A stretch of DNA of 64,000 nt from CAWAHD01 sp963781785 (GTDB lineage Bacteria; Planctomycetota; Planctomycetia; Isosphaerales; Isosphaeraceae): positions 5,022,001-5,086,000 of the forward strand of contig CAWAHD010000002.1 in NCBI GenBank assembly GCA_963781785.1, written 5' to 3'. Of this stretch, positions 17,304-26,230 are shown in pieces; the stretch's first letter is position 1; each line of letters begins with the position of its first letter. The notes below the pieces were generated by a model. It ran no database searches. It was not told the origin of the DNA and worked only from the letters and a program-made list of their open reading frames with translations. The translations under genes and the position numbers were made by a program.

Positions 17304-19298
17304 CTAAGATTTCCTGGCCGGCTCGCCCTGGGAGATCCGCCCGGCCTCGATCTCGCCGCCGGCGAGCTCGTTGAACTCGATATAGAGCAAGTGGCGAAAC
17401 AGCTTGTTCTCGCTCTGGAGCTGCGCGGGCGAGCCGGCGTCTTCGACACGGCCGCCGTGCAGCAGGATGACGTGGTCGCTCGCCCGCACGGTCGCCAGCC
17501 GATGAGGAATGATGATGAGGGTGCGGCCGATTGACATGCGCGACAACGTATCGTCGAGGAAGTGTTTGGTGTCGTCGTCGATGGGAGTGCTGGGCTCTTC
17601 GACGATCAGGATCGAGGGATCGTGCAGGAAGGCACGCGCCAGTGCGATCCGGAACTGCTCGTCCGGTTTGAGGTAGTGCCCCAGTGGCCCGATCGTCGTG
17701 TCGTAACCGTGGGGCAGATCTTGAATGAAGTGGTGGGCATGGGCGACTTTGGCCGCCTCGATGATCCGCGGCAACGTGTGCATCGGGTCTCCGAGGCCGA
17801 TATTGACCAGCACCGAATCGGTGAAGACGAGGTCGGCCTGCAAGACGGTTGCGACCTGAGCGCGTACCGAGTCGAGCGTCACGTCGCGGAGGTCATGACC
17901 GTCGATCAGGATGCGTCCTGATCTGGGGTCGATCAGGCGGGGGATAAGACACGCCAGGGCAAGCTTGGCGTCGTCGTCGTCTCCCATGATGGCGGTGCGG
18001 GATCCGGCCGGGATCTCGACCGAGACATTCTGGAGCAGACGGCGCCCCGACCGGCTCTCCAGGTCGACGTTCTCGAGAGCGATCTGATCCTTGAGGGCAT
18101 TGAGAAACTGTGCGCCCACATTTTGGTGGAGTTCGGGCCGTCGCTCGAGAAACTCGAAGATTCCCCGCGCCGAGCGATTGGCGTGGCGAATCGCCCTTCT
18201 CATCCGCAGCCACTCGGAGATCGGGTGGGCCAGCCCGGCGAGCGAGACGAACAGGATCAGCATCGAGGCGATCGAGATCCGATCGTTCACCACGACATTG
18301 TACCCCAGGAGGCCCAGGGCGATCGCCAGGCCCGCTCCGAAGAGAAGCCCGGTACTGGGGTTGAGCGGGGCGCTGGTGACGATCCGCCGCACGTCGGCCT
18401 TTTGATATCGCGCCAGGTGCTCGTCGAAACGCTGGCGGTCGTAATCCCCCACGCCGAAAACCCGGATGGTCCGGAGCAAGCCGAGATCTTCATGGAGCAG
18501 ACAGAGCTGGACCGAGGCATCGCGCATGGCCACTTCGGTCGCGGTGCGGGAATCGCGGTCCAGGACCCGTGCCAGGAGCCAGACAAAAATGCCCAGTGAC
18601 GCCAGGAAGATCGTCAAGAGCGGCGAGACCAGGATCGCGATCACCAGAAGACCGACCCCCAGGACGTGGATGCGGGGGGTCACGTCGAGATCGGCAACCA
18701 GGCCGTCCCGGATATCGTTGACTTCGCGAGTCCACAGGTTGATCACCGGACCGATGCCCTCGGTCGGCAGCGCCGATTGGCCGAGCCGATACATCTGGCG
18801 GTGAATCAACCGCCGGAGCGTGGAGGCAACCTCGGTTGCAACCACGGCGATCACTCCGCGGCGCCAGAGCGCAAGCATGGCGATCAAGACGATGCAGCCC
18901 AAGCCCAACGCCAGGAGCGTGGTGAGCGCACCCAGGTTGCTGCGCAAAGTCGGCAAGACGTGCGTGAGCCGCTCGAGAGCCCGTGCCCCCTGGCGGTGCA
19001 CCCAGTTATCGCTCAGCAAGTTCCCCGAGATCAGGGGGAAGATCCCCGTGTCCTCGAAGAGAAGAAACTGCAAGTCTTGCCCGATCATGCGGCTGGCAAC
19101 CCAGCGGGGCAGAAGGTTCGCGCTGGCCGAGGGAAACCGGGCCTCGCCTCGCGACGCCATGACCGCGACAAACAGCGCGATGATGCCCAGCAGGAATACC
19201 AGCAAGAGCGACTGCACGAACCCCAGGACCCTGGCGGTGATGAATTCGCCGTGGGAGCTCAGAAGCTTTCGTGCACGACGATAGGCGTCGGCTTGCAT
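17304..19298 (-). CDS. ABC exporter half-transporter with degenerate nucleotide-binding motifs
   Basis: A 664-residue type-IV (MsbA-like) fusion of a six-helix membrane domain (~25-390) and a nucleotide-binding domain (~425-640). The NBD fold is clear (Q-loop region VLQADLVFTDSVLVNIG, LPHGYDTTIG, H-loop IPHRLATVR), but key motifs are altered. Walker A reads MGDDDDAKLAL instead of G-x-x-G-x-G-K-S/T, the signature is LKPDEQFRIALARA instead of LSGGQ, and Walker B is ILIVEEPST. Hydrolysis may be impaired or the protein may pair with a competent half (inference). The first periplasmic loop is unusually long (~80 residues). No partner ABC protein is adjacent. Confidence 0.85.
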   Translation of the reverse strand: MQADAYRRARKLLSSHGEFITARVLGFVQSLLLVFLLGIIALFVAVMASRGEARFPSASANLLPRWVASRMIGQDLQFLLFEDTGIFPLISGNLLSDNWVHRQGARALERLTHVLPTLRSNLGALTTLLALGLGCIVLIAMLALWRRGVIAVVATEVASTLRRLIHRQMYRLGQSALPTEGIGPVINLWTREVNDIRDGLVADLDVTPRIHVLGVGLLVIAILVSPLLTIFLASLGIFVWLLARVLDRDSRTATEVAMRDASVQLCLLHEDLGLLRTIRVFGVGDYDRQRFDEHLARYQKADVRRIVTSAPLNPSTGLLFGAGLAIALGLLGYNVVVNDRISIASMLILFVSLAGLAHPISEWLRMRRAIRHANRSARGIFEFLERRPELHQNVGAQFLNALKDQIALENVDLESRSGRRLLQNVSVEIPAGSRTAIMGDDDDAKLALACLIPRLIDPRSGRILIDGHDLRDVTLDSVRAQVATVLQADLVFTDSVLVNIGLGDPMHTLPRIIEAAKVAHAHHFIQDLPHGYDTTIGPLGHYLKPDEQFRIALARAFLHDPSILIVEEPSTPIDDDTKHFLDDTLSRMSIGRTLIIIPHRLATVRASDHVILLHGGRVEDAGSPAQLQSENKLFRHLLYIEFNELAGGEIEAGRISQGEPARKS

Positions 19299-19471
19299 GC
19301 GCCCGATCCCCTGACTGTAAGCCCACGCCGTTGGTCCCGGGTCCTCCGCCAGTCCGGGGCGGATTGAGAAACCTTACTGGCTGAACTTGGTCGCGATCGG
19401 CCAGCAATCTCGCTCGCGACCTCGCATGGCCACCCGCCGCGCAGGACCTCTCCCTGTTAGCTCAAGCGCCG

Positions 19472-20293
19472 TCAGGCCAGGTCACGGTCCTCGAAAAAGA
19501 TGAAGGCCAACAAAATCGCTGCTCCACTGTACAACACACAATACCCGAATGCCGGCAATACGTACCCAATCCAGGGTATGACGGCGCCGGTCGAGATCGA
19601 TGGACCGGCGTTGAAGAACTCAAGCGAGGGAAGTGCCCAGGCAAAGAACCGCGCCATGAAGCTGACCAGCTCATTCACCTGGCCCTGGCGGGCCACCTCG
19701 ACCAGCACCGGACTGAGGTGCCCGAGAAAGAAGATGAGGATGCAGACGACCAGATTGGCCAGCATCGGCAGCCGCGTCGAGATCGCGACGCTGATACTCG
19801 TGAGAATCGTCACCTCAAAGAACCCGAGAGCCAGACCCGGCATGACCTGCATCACCTGCGCCCAGCGCTTCGCCGACTCGGCGATCCCACCGGCCGATTC
19901 CCTCAGGTCGTAAGCGTACTTGTACCACACTCCGCACGCAAACAAAGCCCCCAGCATGAGATAAAGCGCCAGCACACCGAGCTCGATCCCCAGGAATTTG
20001 CCGATGATGAACTGACGGCGGTTGATTGGCTTGGACAAGAGAGTGATCGCCGTCTTACCGTCGATCTCATCGGCCACGGTGGAGCTGGCGGTCAAAAGCG
20101 CGAGCAGCATGCAGAAGAACGAGATCGTGGTCAGTCCCGTGTCCTTGTACATCTTGATGTCTTCACCGAAGGTGAAGTAGGACAGGTAGACCGTCACCCA
20201 CAGGAGGAAGGCGGCGAAAGCGGCAATGACAAAGAAGGCTGGCCGGCGAATCGCTTCCTTGGCAGTCGCCAGGGCAATCGTTAGTGATTTCAT
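19472..20293 (-). CDS. ABC-2 type transporter permease
   Basis: A 273-residue membrane protein with about six hydrophobic helices and the ABC-2 pattern: an N-terminal amphipathic segment plus TM1 (AIRRPAFFVIAAFAAFLL), then ADEIDGKTAITLLSKPINRR, the conserved cytoplasmic coupling region, followed by GKFLGIELGVLALYL. Such permeases need a separate ATPase, which is not next to it; the neighbouring exporter has its own NBD. The ATG at 20293 begins MKSLTIALATAKEA. It may work with an ATPase encoded elsewhere. Confidence 0.82.
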   Translation of the reverse strand: MKSLTIALATAKEAIRRPAFFVIAAFAAFLLWVTVYLSYFTFGEDIKMYKDTGLTTISFFCMLLALLTASSTVADEIDGKTAITLLSKPINRRQFIIGKFLGIELGVLALYLMLGALFACGVWYKYAYDLRESAGGIAESAKRWAQVMQVMPGLALGFFEVTILTSISVAISTRLPMLANLVVCILIFFLGHLSPVLVEVARQGQVNELVSFMARFFAWALPSLEFFNAGPSISTGAVIPWIGYVLPAFGYCVLYSGAAILLAFIFFEDRDLA

Positions 20294-20401
20294 GGTGATC
20301 GATCGGATCTCTCAGGATGAAGCTGGATCAAGGAGACGCGGGTTCAGAATCGAGGGCGACGGTCGCTAGCGGGGTGAATCCCTCCACGGGAGACGAGCGA
20401 A

Positions 20402-20680
20402 CTAATGACGAATCGAGAATCCTGTGAGGGGATTCTGGCCGGCGAGTTCGGGTCTGGTGGCGATGTCGGTGATGTACGCATCCATTTCCCGGCGAATCGC
20501 CACCAGAAAGCCGTCGATCTCGTTCGATTCGCCCTCGGCCAGGACCTCGACTCGGCCATCCGGGAGATTGCGGACATGCCCCGACACGTCAAACCCTCTG
20601 GCGAGCGCCTGGCATGTGAAGCGAAAGCCCACCCCCTGGACCCGGCCCGAGAAAAGCACCCGGCAACGATTTCGAGCCAT
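20402..20680 (-). CDS. acyP: Acylphosphatase
   Basis: A 92-residue protein, the normal size. The phosphate loop GRVQGVGFRFTCQ holds the catalytic Arg, and GHVRNLPDGRVEVLAEG holds the catalytic Asn (V-x-N). It hydrolyses acyl phosphates such as 1,3-bisphosphoglycerate in the cytoplasm. A second acidic helix (EIDGFLVAIRREM) and the C-terminal FSIRH strand complete the ferredoxin-like fold. It lies between the ABC-2 permease and an exported protein on the same strand. Confidence 0.93.
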   Translation of the reverse strand: MARNRCRVLFSGRVQGVGFRFTCQALARGFDVSGHVRNLPDGRVEVLAEGESNEIDGFLVAIRREMDAYITDIATRPELAGQNPLTGFSIRH

Positions 20681-20773
20681 CCAATCATCTTAGCGGCGAA
20701 TGCCAGAGCGCAGCAAGTCATCGGGCGGGGATAAGCAGGGGGGAAGAAACGGTTGCTCGCGGGGCGCCGCGCG

Positions 20774-22156
20774 TCAAAGGCCGTTGAGCACGACGTGCTC
20801 GACCAGAGAAGCCGTCGCCGCCTGGATCGGCAGAAGAGCGGCTCGGGCCGGTCCGACGCCGACTCCGTCGTAGGAAACCGACGGCGATCCCGATGATGTC
20901 CCAGCCTTGACGACCAGTTTCGACAGCGTGAAGGGAAGCCGGTTTTCGATCCGGAGGGTCGTGCTGCCCTGGGTTCGCCGTCCGGGCTTGACCGTGACAA
21001 AGGTCGAGGAGATCGCGCGATCGACCGTCCGGGCCAGGGTCGTTCCATCGAGCACCGAAGGCGAGGAATTCTCGCGGAATGCGACTTTGCCGAGAGGCAA
21101 CCAGGCGTCGGGTGTCGCGCACGAGCTGACCACGACCCGGCCATGGGTCTCGCCGGTCCTGGCATCGGTGAGCATGATGTTGAGGAACAGGGCCGGCGCT
21201 GCAACCGCTGGTAGTTCTTCGGAGTCAACGACTTGCACTGGCATGCCAAGAACTCGCAGTCCCTCGAGCTGACCGCTGAGCCGCTTCGCTTCAGCAGCAA
21301 GATTCTTTTCGCCGCGCACCTGGACAAAGACCCGAGACTGTGTGAGCGCTGTCGGGTCGATCAGCTCGCTGGCCGGGGACCCTTCGAGGGCCTCGACGAA
21401 CCGCGCCGCCAGGGCGATTTCGTGGAGATTCATGACCTTTCCGGTCTGCTCGGCCATCAATTCGAAGGACAGGTCGTTGCAGACCCGCCACATCACGGCC
21501 TGCGCGACTCCATGGCTCGTTCCGAAGGTGGCCAGGCTGCGCAGTGCCTTGCGGACGAGGGGGTTAGAGCTGTATTCACTCACGTCCATCAGCCGGAAGG
21601 TGTTGCGCGCGGTGGGTGTGGGGAGTCCATAGTTGAGGCAGACCGCGGGGATTGTCACATCGATCGTTTCGCCGACGGGCACGGTGACTGTTCGGGAGGG
21701 CGACGGATCGTTGAGTGCGACGGACTGCAAGCCGCCCGGGCTGGCTGTTTCCCGGAACTCGCCGAATGCCCCGTTGCGATTGGCCAGCGAGCCGAGTCCC
21801 ATGCTCTGGAGACGGCCGCCGCCAGCTCCTCCGGGGCCCTGGCCGAGTGCGCTGGATGCGACGAGCCCTGGCGGGACGATCACGTTGAGCCGGCGTTTCG
21901 AGCGGTTCTGAATCGTGAGGCGAACGCGATCTTGACCGTGTCCGCGCGCAACCACGCCGAGATCACCGGCGCTCTGACCTTCGAGAAGATCGATTGTTTC
22001 GGTCGCCACGGCGACCGGCACCGAGGTTGGCTCGGAATCTGCGGCGGCCGACGGAAAGTTCTGGGCGGTCGCAACGGACGCCCCGATGGTCAAGAACCCT
22101 GTGACCAGGCCCGCGGCCAAGCCGGACCGGACCAGACAAAGGTGTCGCCACAACAT
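20774..22156 (-). CDS. Exported protein of unknown function
   Basis: About 460 residues. A signal peptide is visible (LVRSGLAAGLVTGFLTIGASVATAQN), cleaved after the A-x-A near residue 32. The mature part starts low-complexity, then has a Gly-rich loop (ALGQGPGGAGGG) and mixed helix/strand sequence with two stretches that read like paired beta-domains: DRVRLTIQNRSKRRLNVIVP early and STTLRIENRLPFTLSKLVV late. No catalytic motif was recognised. ATG 22156 was chosen because the signal peptide starts there; an in-frame upstream start (22234) would bury it. AAAGG lies ten bases before the ATG. Confidence 0.72.
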   Translation of the reverse strand: MLWRHLCLVRSGLAAGLVTGFLTIGASVATAQNFPSAAADSEPTSVPVAVATETIDLLEGQSAGDLGVVARGHGQDRVRLTIQNRSKRRLNVIVPPGLVASSALGQGPGGAGGGRLQSMGLGSLANRNGAFGEFRETASPGGLQSVALNDPSPSRTVTVPVGETIDVTIPAVCLNYGLPTPTARNTFRLMDVSEYSSNPLVRKALRSLATFGTSHGVAQAVMWRVCNDLSFELMAEQTGKVMNLHEIALAARFVEALEGSPASELIDPTALTQSRVFVQVRGEKNLAAEAKRLSGQLEGLRVLGMPVQVVDSEELPAVAAPALFLNIMLTDARTGETHGRVVVSSCATPDAWLPLGKVAFRENSSPSVLDGTTLARTVDRAISSTFVTVKPGRRTQGSTTLRIENRLPFTLSKLVVKAGTSSGSPSVSYDGVGVGPARAALLPIQAATASLVEHVVLNGL

Positions 22157-22776
22157 CGCGCTCTGACCTTTCTGGACGGGGCCCAAACCCAAGGGCAAAT
22201 CGCTCCGGTGCCCTAGAGGCCCGTTCTCCGCCAACGCTTATGGAGATGATTCAATTCCTATCCCGTGTATCGACGGCGCAATCTCCCCACTCTATCAGGA
22301 AGACGTGCTCGAGCGTCTCGTTATTCGAGCGTGCCACCTCTACTTATTCGGCACGTGGAATCGCGAGGATCGAATGAATTGCCGGGAAGCACCAGGAAAT
22401 CGCCAGCTGAGAGTGTACACCGCTCAACGGGGAAAAACAAAACGGTAGCGCCGCCGGCCCCGTGTGCTGCCTCCGCTCGCAAGTTCGCGTATCGCCGATC
22501 TGTCCCTAGCGAGGGTGTAATACGGAGAGTCCGCGCCATCGGCACGGAATGGAGGCCTTGGTGGCAATCTACGACCGGCTCCGTGAACTGCCAAGAACGT
22601 GTGGCAAGATGCTGTGAATAGGCAATCTGCGATGGCTTTCTGCATCGCGACGTATTTCCGACTTCGGACATGAGCCGAGCTGCGTCTTGGTTCAGCTTGA
22701 AATGGAGGATCGGGTCGCCGGTGTTAGCGAGTGGGCCCTATCTCCCTGATCCGCTCGCCAGTATTCCGCCTCGCGA
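22157..22776. other. Interval without recognisable gene
   Basis: About 620 bases of lower-GC sequence with scattered short frames on both strands and no recognisable protein. The promoter of the exported protein gene should be near 22,200. Confidence 0.4.
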
Positions 22777-23028
22777 TCATTTCTTCTTCGGCCGGCGCCC
22801 GCGCTCACCATTCCCGGTAGCTGAAATCGGCTCCATCACCTCGACCAGCAGCATCTCGGCTTGGTGAATCCCATCTTGATCAAGAACAACCAATGCGCGG
22901 CCCGCCGGGTCACAGGCGGCATTCTCGGGATGTCGAACCGTGAACACCCGCCCGCCCGTCATCCGGATGACGAACGGTACGAACGGACTCGCCGTAATGT
23001 AGCTTCGAAGCTGCTCCCGTGTCGCCAT
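22777..23028 (-). CDS. Small conserved hypothetical protein
   Basis: An 83-residue protein: MATREQLRSYITASPFVPFV, then RMTGGRVFTVRHPENAAC, a central VVLD strand and LLLVEVMEPI. The pattern, a short helix followed by a beta-rich core with R-P-F-x-P-F-V and a HPE motif, recurs in many small planctomycete and verrucomicrobial proteins of unknown function (from memory). The tail GERGRRPKKK is basic. ATG 23028 is chosen because the upstream extension in the same frame has no conserved features. Confidence 0.65.
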   Translation of the reverse strand: MATREQLRSYITASPFVPFVIRMTGGRVFTVRHPENAACDPAGRALVVLDQDGIHQAEMLLVEVMEPISATGNGERGRRPKKK

Positions 23029-23374
23029 TCCGAGTGAGTCTCCCGCGATGGTCGCCCCCGCTCTCGGGCCATGAGCTTGCGTCACCAGCTCCATCGTTGC
23101 GTGATTCATCCAGCAGAGCAAGAGACCTGAGTCGGGAGCGCCCCGCCACGAACTGAGCGAGTCTGCCAAGGGGTAGCCCACGCTTGACTGTACCGGCACG
23201 ATGCGCTCCCCCAGCCCGGCGTCGCTCACTCGCGCGGCGCCCCCCGCCTAGCACATTGCGTGTGCTTGCCTTTCGCGGGTAGCCGGCGACGGTTGCCCGT
23301 GACGAAGGCGAACTTCGGGAGGTATACTCAGCAGCGATCCCGACCCGCACGCTCTCGACAACCTGGAAACGCCG
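23029..23374. other. Interval without recognisable gene, upstream of the AAA ATPase gene
   Basis: About 345 bases between divergent genes. An open frame continues upstream of 23,028 but looks non-coding. The only clear element is the GGAA ribosome site just before ATG 23375. Confidence 0.4.
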
Positions 23375-24577
23375 ATGTTAGAGCGCATTCATATCGAAAA
23401 CTATAAATGTCTGCGCGACGTGACGGTCGAGCTTGGCGACTTCACGATCCTGATCGGTCCGAACGACAGTGGAAAGAGCAGTTTTCTCGAAGTAATCCAG
23501 ACTGTTGGCAAACTCGTCGCGCAAGGTTACGCGGCAACCTTCAAGGACGGTCATTCCCTGAACAACCTGGCCTGGGAGAGGGACTCCGGACTGCACATCG
23601 TCATGCAACTGGAAGGAACGACGCCGGAGCACCGCTTCAATTACCGTCTCGAAATCCCCACTGAGGGATCGCCACCGTGCGAGACCCTGGAATGGGACGG
23701 CGCAAAGGTACTTTGGACAGAACAACTGGGCTCAAGCCAGTCCGCGCCACAACAGCAAACGTATCCGGGCGCCACACTCGTCGTGGTCGTCCCTCAAGGT
23801 CAGGGTCGCGAGCAAAGGCGTAGTCAGCTTCCGCCCGGCACCAATGGCTTGCAGACGCTACTCCAGCAGCGCCACTCGACCTATCTCGGCATTGCGGACG
23901 AGCTTAAATCGAGCGTGGAATACCATTTCGAGCCGGAAAAGCTCCCGAAGGCCGCCGTTCCCACACCCAAGGTTGAGCTTCACCCCAGTGGTCAGAACCT
24001 CGCCGCGGTGCTGGATGTCATGCAGAACTCGCCCGATCGCTCCGCTTTTGAGGCGATCCAGAGGGCCTTGCATCAGGAGATTCCCACGCTGGCTGGTATT
24101 GTTCTCCCGCCCGCGGCGCAGCCTCCCGGGGCCAAGGCCATCGAGTTTGTCCTTTCCCGGAGCGGTCGCCAGCGGGTTACGATTCCCGGATCCCTGGCAT
24201 CCGATGGAGCGCTCCTTCTCACCGCGTATCTGACGCTGGCCTACTCGGAAACACCGGGTCTACTCCTGATCGAAGAGCCTGAAAACGGCCTGCACCCATC
24301 CAGGCTTCAGATGGTTCTCGACCTCTTGCGCAAGATGAGCCGCGGCGAGGTCGGAAATCGCAAGCGGCAGGTCGTCATCACCACGCACAATCCTCTGCTG
24401 CTCAATTACGCCATCCCCGATGAAGTTCGAGTGTTTGTCCGCCATCCGGATCAAGGGACCAAGGTAATTCCCATGACCCAGGCTCCCGACATTGATCGGT
24501 TGCTCAAGGAGTTTGCTCTCGGGGAACTCTGGTATCTGCTGGGTGAGGAGAAGCTGTTTCAGGAACAACCGGCGTGA
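23375..24577 (+). CDS. AAA_21/RecF-like ATPase, candidate defence ATPase
   Basis: A 400-residue ABC-class ATPase of the AAA_15/AAA_21 (OLD-like) type. The first strand is MLERIHIENYKCLRDVTVEL, Walker A is IGPNDSGKSSFLE, the ABC-signature-like helix is SDGALLLTAYLTL, Walker B is LLLIEEPENGLHPSRL and the switch His is ITTHNP. In the middle, ~150 residues of insert include the variable region PGATLVVVVPQGQGREQRR. No TOPRIM domain is fused. The stop overlaps the next gene's GTG start by four bases, so the pair forms an operon. ATPases of this type plus a small nuclease-like partner are typical of RloAB, PARIS and similar abortive systems. Confidence 0.85.
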   Translation: MLERIHIENYKCLRDVTVELGDFTILIGPNDSGKSSFLEVIQTVGKLVAQGYAATFKDGHSLNNLAWERDSGLHIVMQLEGTTPEHRFNYRLEIPTEGSPPCETLEWDGAKVLWTEQLGSSQSAPQQQTYPGATLVVVVPQGQGREQRRSQLPPGTNGLQTLLQQRHSTYLGIADELKSSVEYHFEPEKLPKAAVPTPKVELHPSGQNLAAVLDVMQNSPDRSAFEAIQRALHQEIPTLAGIVLPPAAQPPGAKAIEFVLSRSGRQRVTIPGSLASDGALLLTAYLTLAYSETPGLLLIEEPENGLHPSRLQMVLDLLRKMSRGEVGNRKRQVVITTHNPLLLNYAIPDEVRVFVRHPDQGTKVIPMTQAPDIDRLLKEFALGELWYLLGEEKLFQEQPA

Positions 24578-25012
24578 AGGTGCTGTTCATCGGCGAGGGT
24601 CCGCATGATATCGGCCCACCGAGTTCGAATCCCGAGCAACCTCGGCCGGCGCGGCACCGTCCCGACGCTGGCACGCCGCGTCGCTTCGGAAATCGGTCCA
24701 GAATCGATTGCGCTGGCGTGGCGCGAAATCACCCGTTTCAACCTGGAGGAACTCTGCGTCGATGTTGCGCTGGTCCAGAGCCAGTATCCCCGCGGTGTGA
24801 GTGTTGAATCCTTGTCCGAGCGAAGCGGTAATCGAGAACATCGCCCCAAGCAACTTCTGGAGCGCATCGCTCAATTGAAGCACCGCGCCGACTCGACCGA
24901 CTTCCGTGAAGCCGTCGGCGCAAGAACCGATCCGGCGGCCCTGGCACGAACCTGTCCGCGGGGTTTCGCCCCTTTCGCGGACCGGCTTCGGAATGCGTTT
25001 GGCCAACGGTGA
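24574..25012 (+). pseudogene. Decayed DUF4276-like partner of the AAA ATPase
   Basis: The start GTG overlaps the ATPase stop and reads KVLFIGEGPHDIG, a TOPRIM-like first strand with the E-G-x-x-D/E pattern typical of DUF4276 proteins. The frame must then change twice, giving EFESRATSAG and GTVPTLARRVASEIGPESIA. After EITRFN the sequence jumps to QYPRGVSVESLSERSGNREH, HRPKQLLERIAQLKHRADS and PRGFAPFADRLRNAF, which resembles the C-terminus of the family. The middle, with the other acidic residues, is missing (~80-100 residues by my estimate). The toxin/effector half is therefore broken while the ATPase half is intact. Confidence 0.62.
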
Positions 25013-25605
25013 TGAACGGCGGGGCTTCGCGGCCGAGCTCAGGTAGCGATCCGGGGTGGTGTTGATCTCCTGGGAGCCCAGATCAGCAAGGTGCTGACAA
25101 AACAGTTTGACTTGACGGAGAGGGACCGGACTCCGCACGCACGAACGCGTCGCGCTGGCATTCGGCGCACTTCGCCGCGCTGAGTGCCGACATACTCGCC
25201 GCGCGGCGCGGCGCGTTGCGCACCACGTTAGCGCGATGGACGGAATGCGCTGCGCGTGGCAGAGACGCGGAACGAGTCGACCAGATTGTTCATCGGACGC
25301 ATGGCGCCGTTTTCCGGCGAGTTTCTCGGCAGAACGCGTGATGGGCCTTCGTGCGCCGCCGTGGTGGCGGCGAGATAACGTGAGTCAACACTGCACCGAG
25401 ATGCGGACGCTATTCTGAGCCTGGCGCACGATAGCGCACTGAAGGCCGCGGCGCTCACTCGGTTTTTCGCACTTTCGGCGTGTTGGGCGTTCGGCAAGAC
25501 CGCCGCGCTGTCACTCCGTGGCGCGGGCGCGAAGTGGCCTTGTTTGGCGGATCGAGTATCGATACGATGAGGCCCGGGTCGAACAAGCTCGGGGGGGAAC
25601 CGACG
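25013..25605. other. Interval without recognisable gene
   Basis: About 590 bases after the decayed DUF4276-like gene. GCGCGG-rich sequence at 25,190-25,225 could form hairpins. No coding frame could be supported. Confidence 0.4.
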
Positions 25606-26007
25606 GTGGACATCAGGAAGGGACAAGCCTGGAGGAAAGAACTTCTCCGGGAAAAAGCTGCATTGCAGGCGCGGTTAGAGCGAGTCGTCAGGGCGATCGG
25701 CGAGACAGACGCGCTAATCGCTGGTGAATCGGAAACGGTCGCGCCATTGGCTGATGGTCAAGCGTCGATGCCTCGTATCGCGGGAAATCCCGAAACCAGG
25801 TACACACGGATCGTCGACGTGCTCCAAGCGGCTGGGAAGCCGATTAATATGGCCTCGATCCGAGCCGGGCTCAAAGTGCGCGGGGACGAGGGGAGTCGCA
25901 GTACAGTCGATGCCGCGCTGAGACACGGCGATGACCGGGGCTTATGGCTGAAAGCGGGTCATGGGCTTTGGGCGCCTCTTCCCGAGAATAAAGCGCCCGG
26001 CCGCTGA
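25606..26007 (+). CDS. Coiled-coil plus winged-helix-like hypothetical protein
   Basis: About 133 residues from GTG 25606, which has a GGGGGGAA ribosome site eight bases upstream. Residues 1-45 form a charged coiled coil (WRKELLREKAALQARLERVV). After a linker, RYTRIVDVLQAAGKPINMAS, then RSTVDAALRHGDDRGLWLKAG and GLWAPLP, has the helix-helix-helix-wing layout of a HARE-HTH/winged-helix domain. It may bind DNA or a nucleoprotein, but no catalytic residues are visible. It is unlinked to the ATPase gene except by strand. Confidence 0.6.
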   Translation: MDIRKGQAWRKELLREKAALQARLERVVRAIGETDALIAGESETVAPLADGQASMPRIAGNPETRYTRIVDVLQAAGKPINMASIRAGLKVRGDEGSRSTVDAALRHGDDRGLWLKAGHGLWAPLPENKAPGR

Positions 26008-26230
26008 CTCGATAAACGCATGGCCGCCGCAAGCCAAGGAAGGTGCGATGATTCGAGTGCACACTATTCGGATGCGACACGCGTTCCCAGGCCGTAGCGG
26101 AACGAGCCGCCGGGAATTTACCTAAACGACACTCGCAATGCCAGTCGGCCTAGAGACCCGACCTTGCACAGTTCGCCCGGTCACAGGACGTCGGCCCGAA
26201 TTGAGATCGAGGCGGTGGTAACCGTTGAAC

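Noticed and set aside
22321..22671. A 116-codon minus-strand frame in the gap after the exported protein gene
   Set aside because: No ribosome site, mixed composition and no recognisable content.
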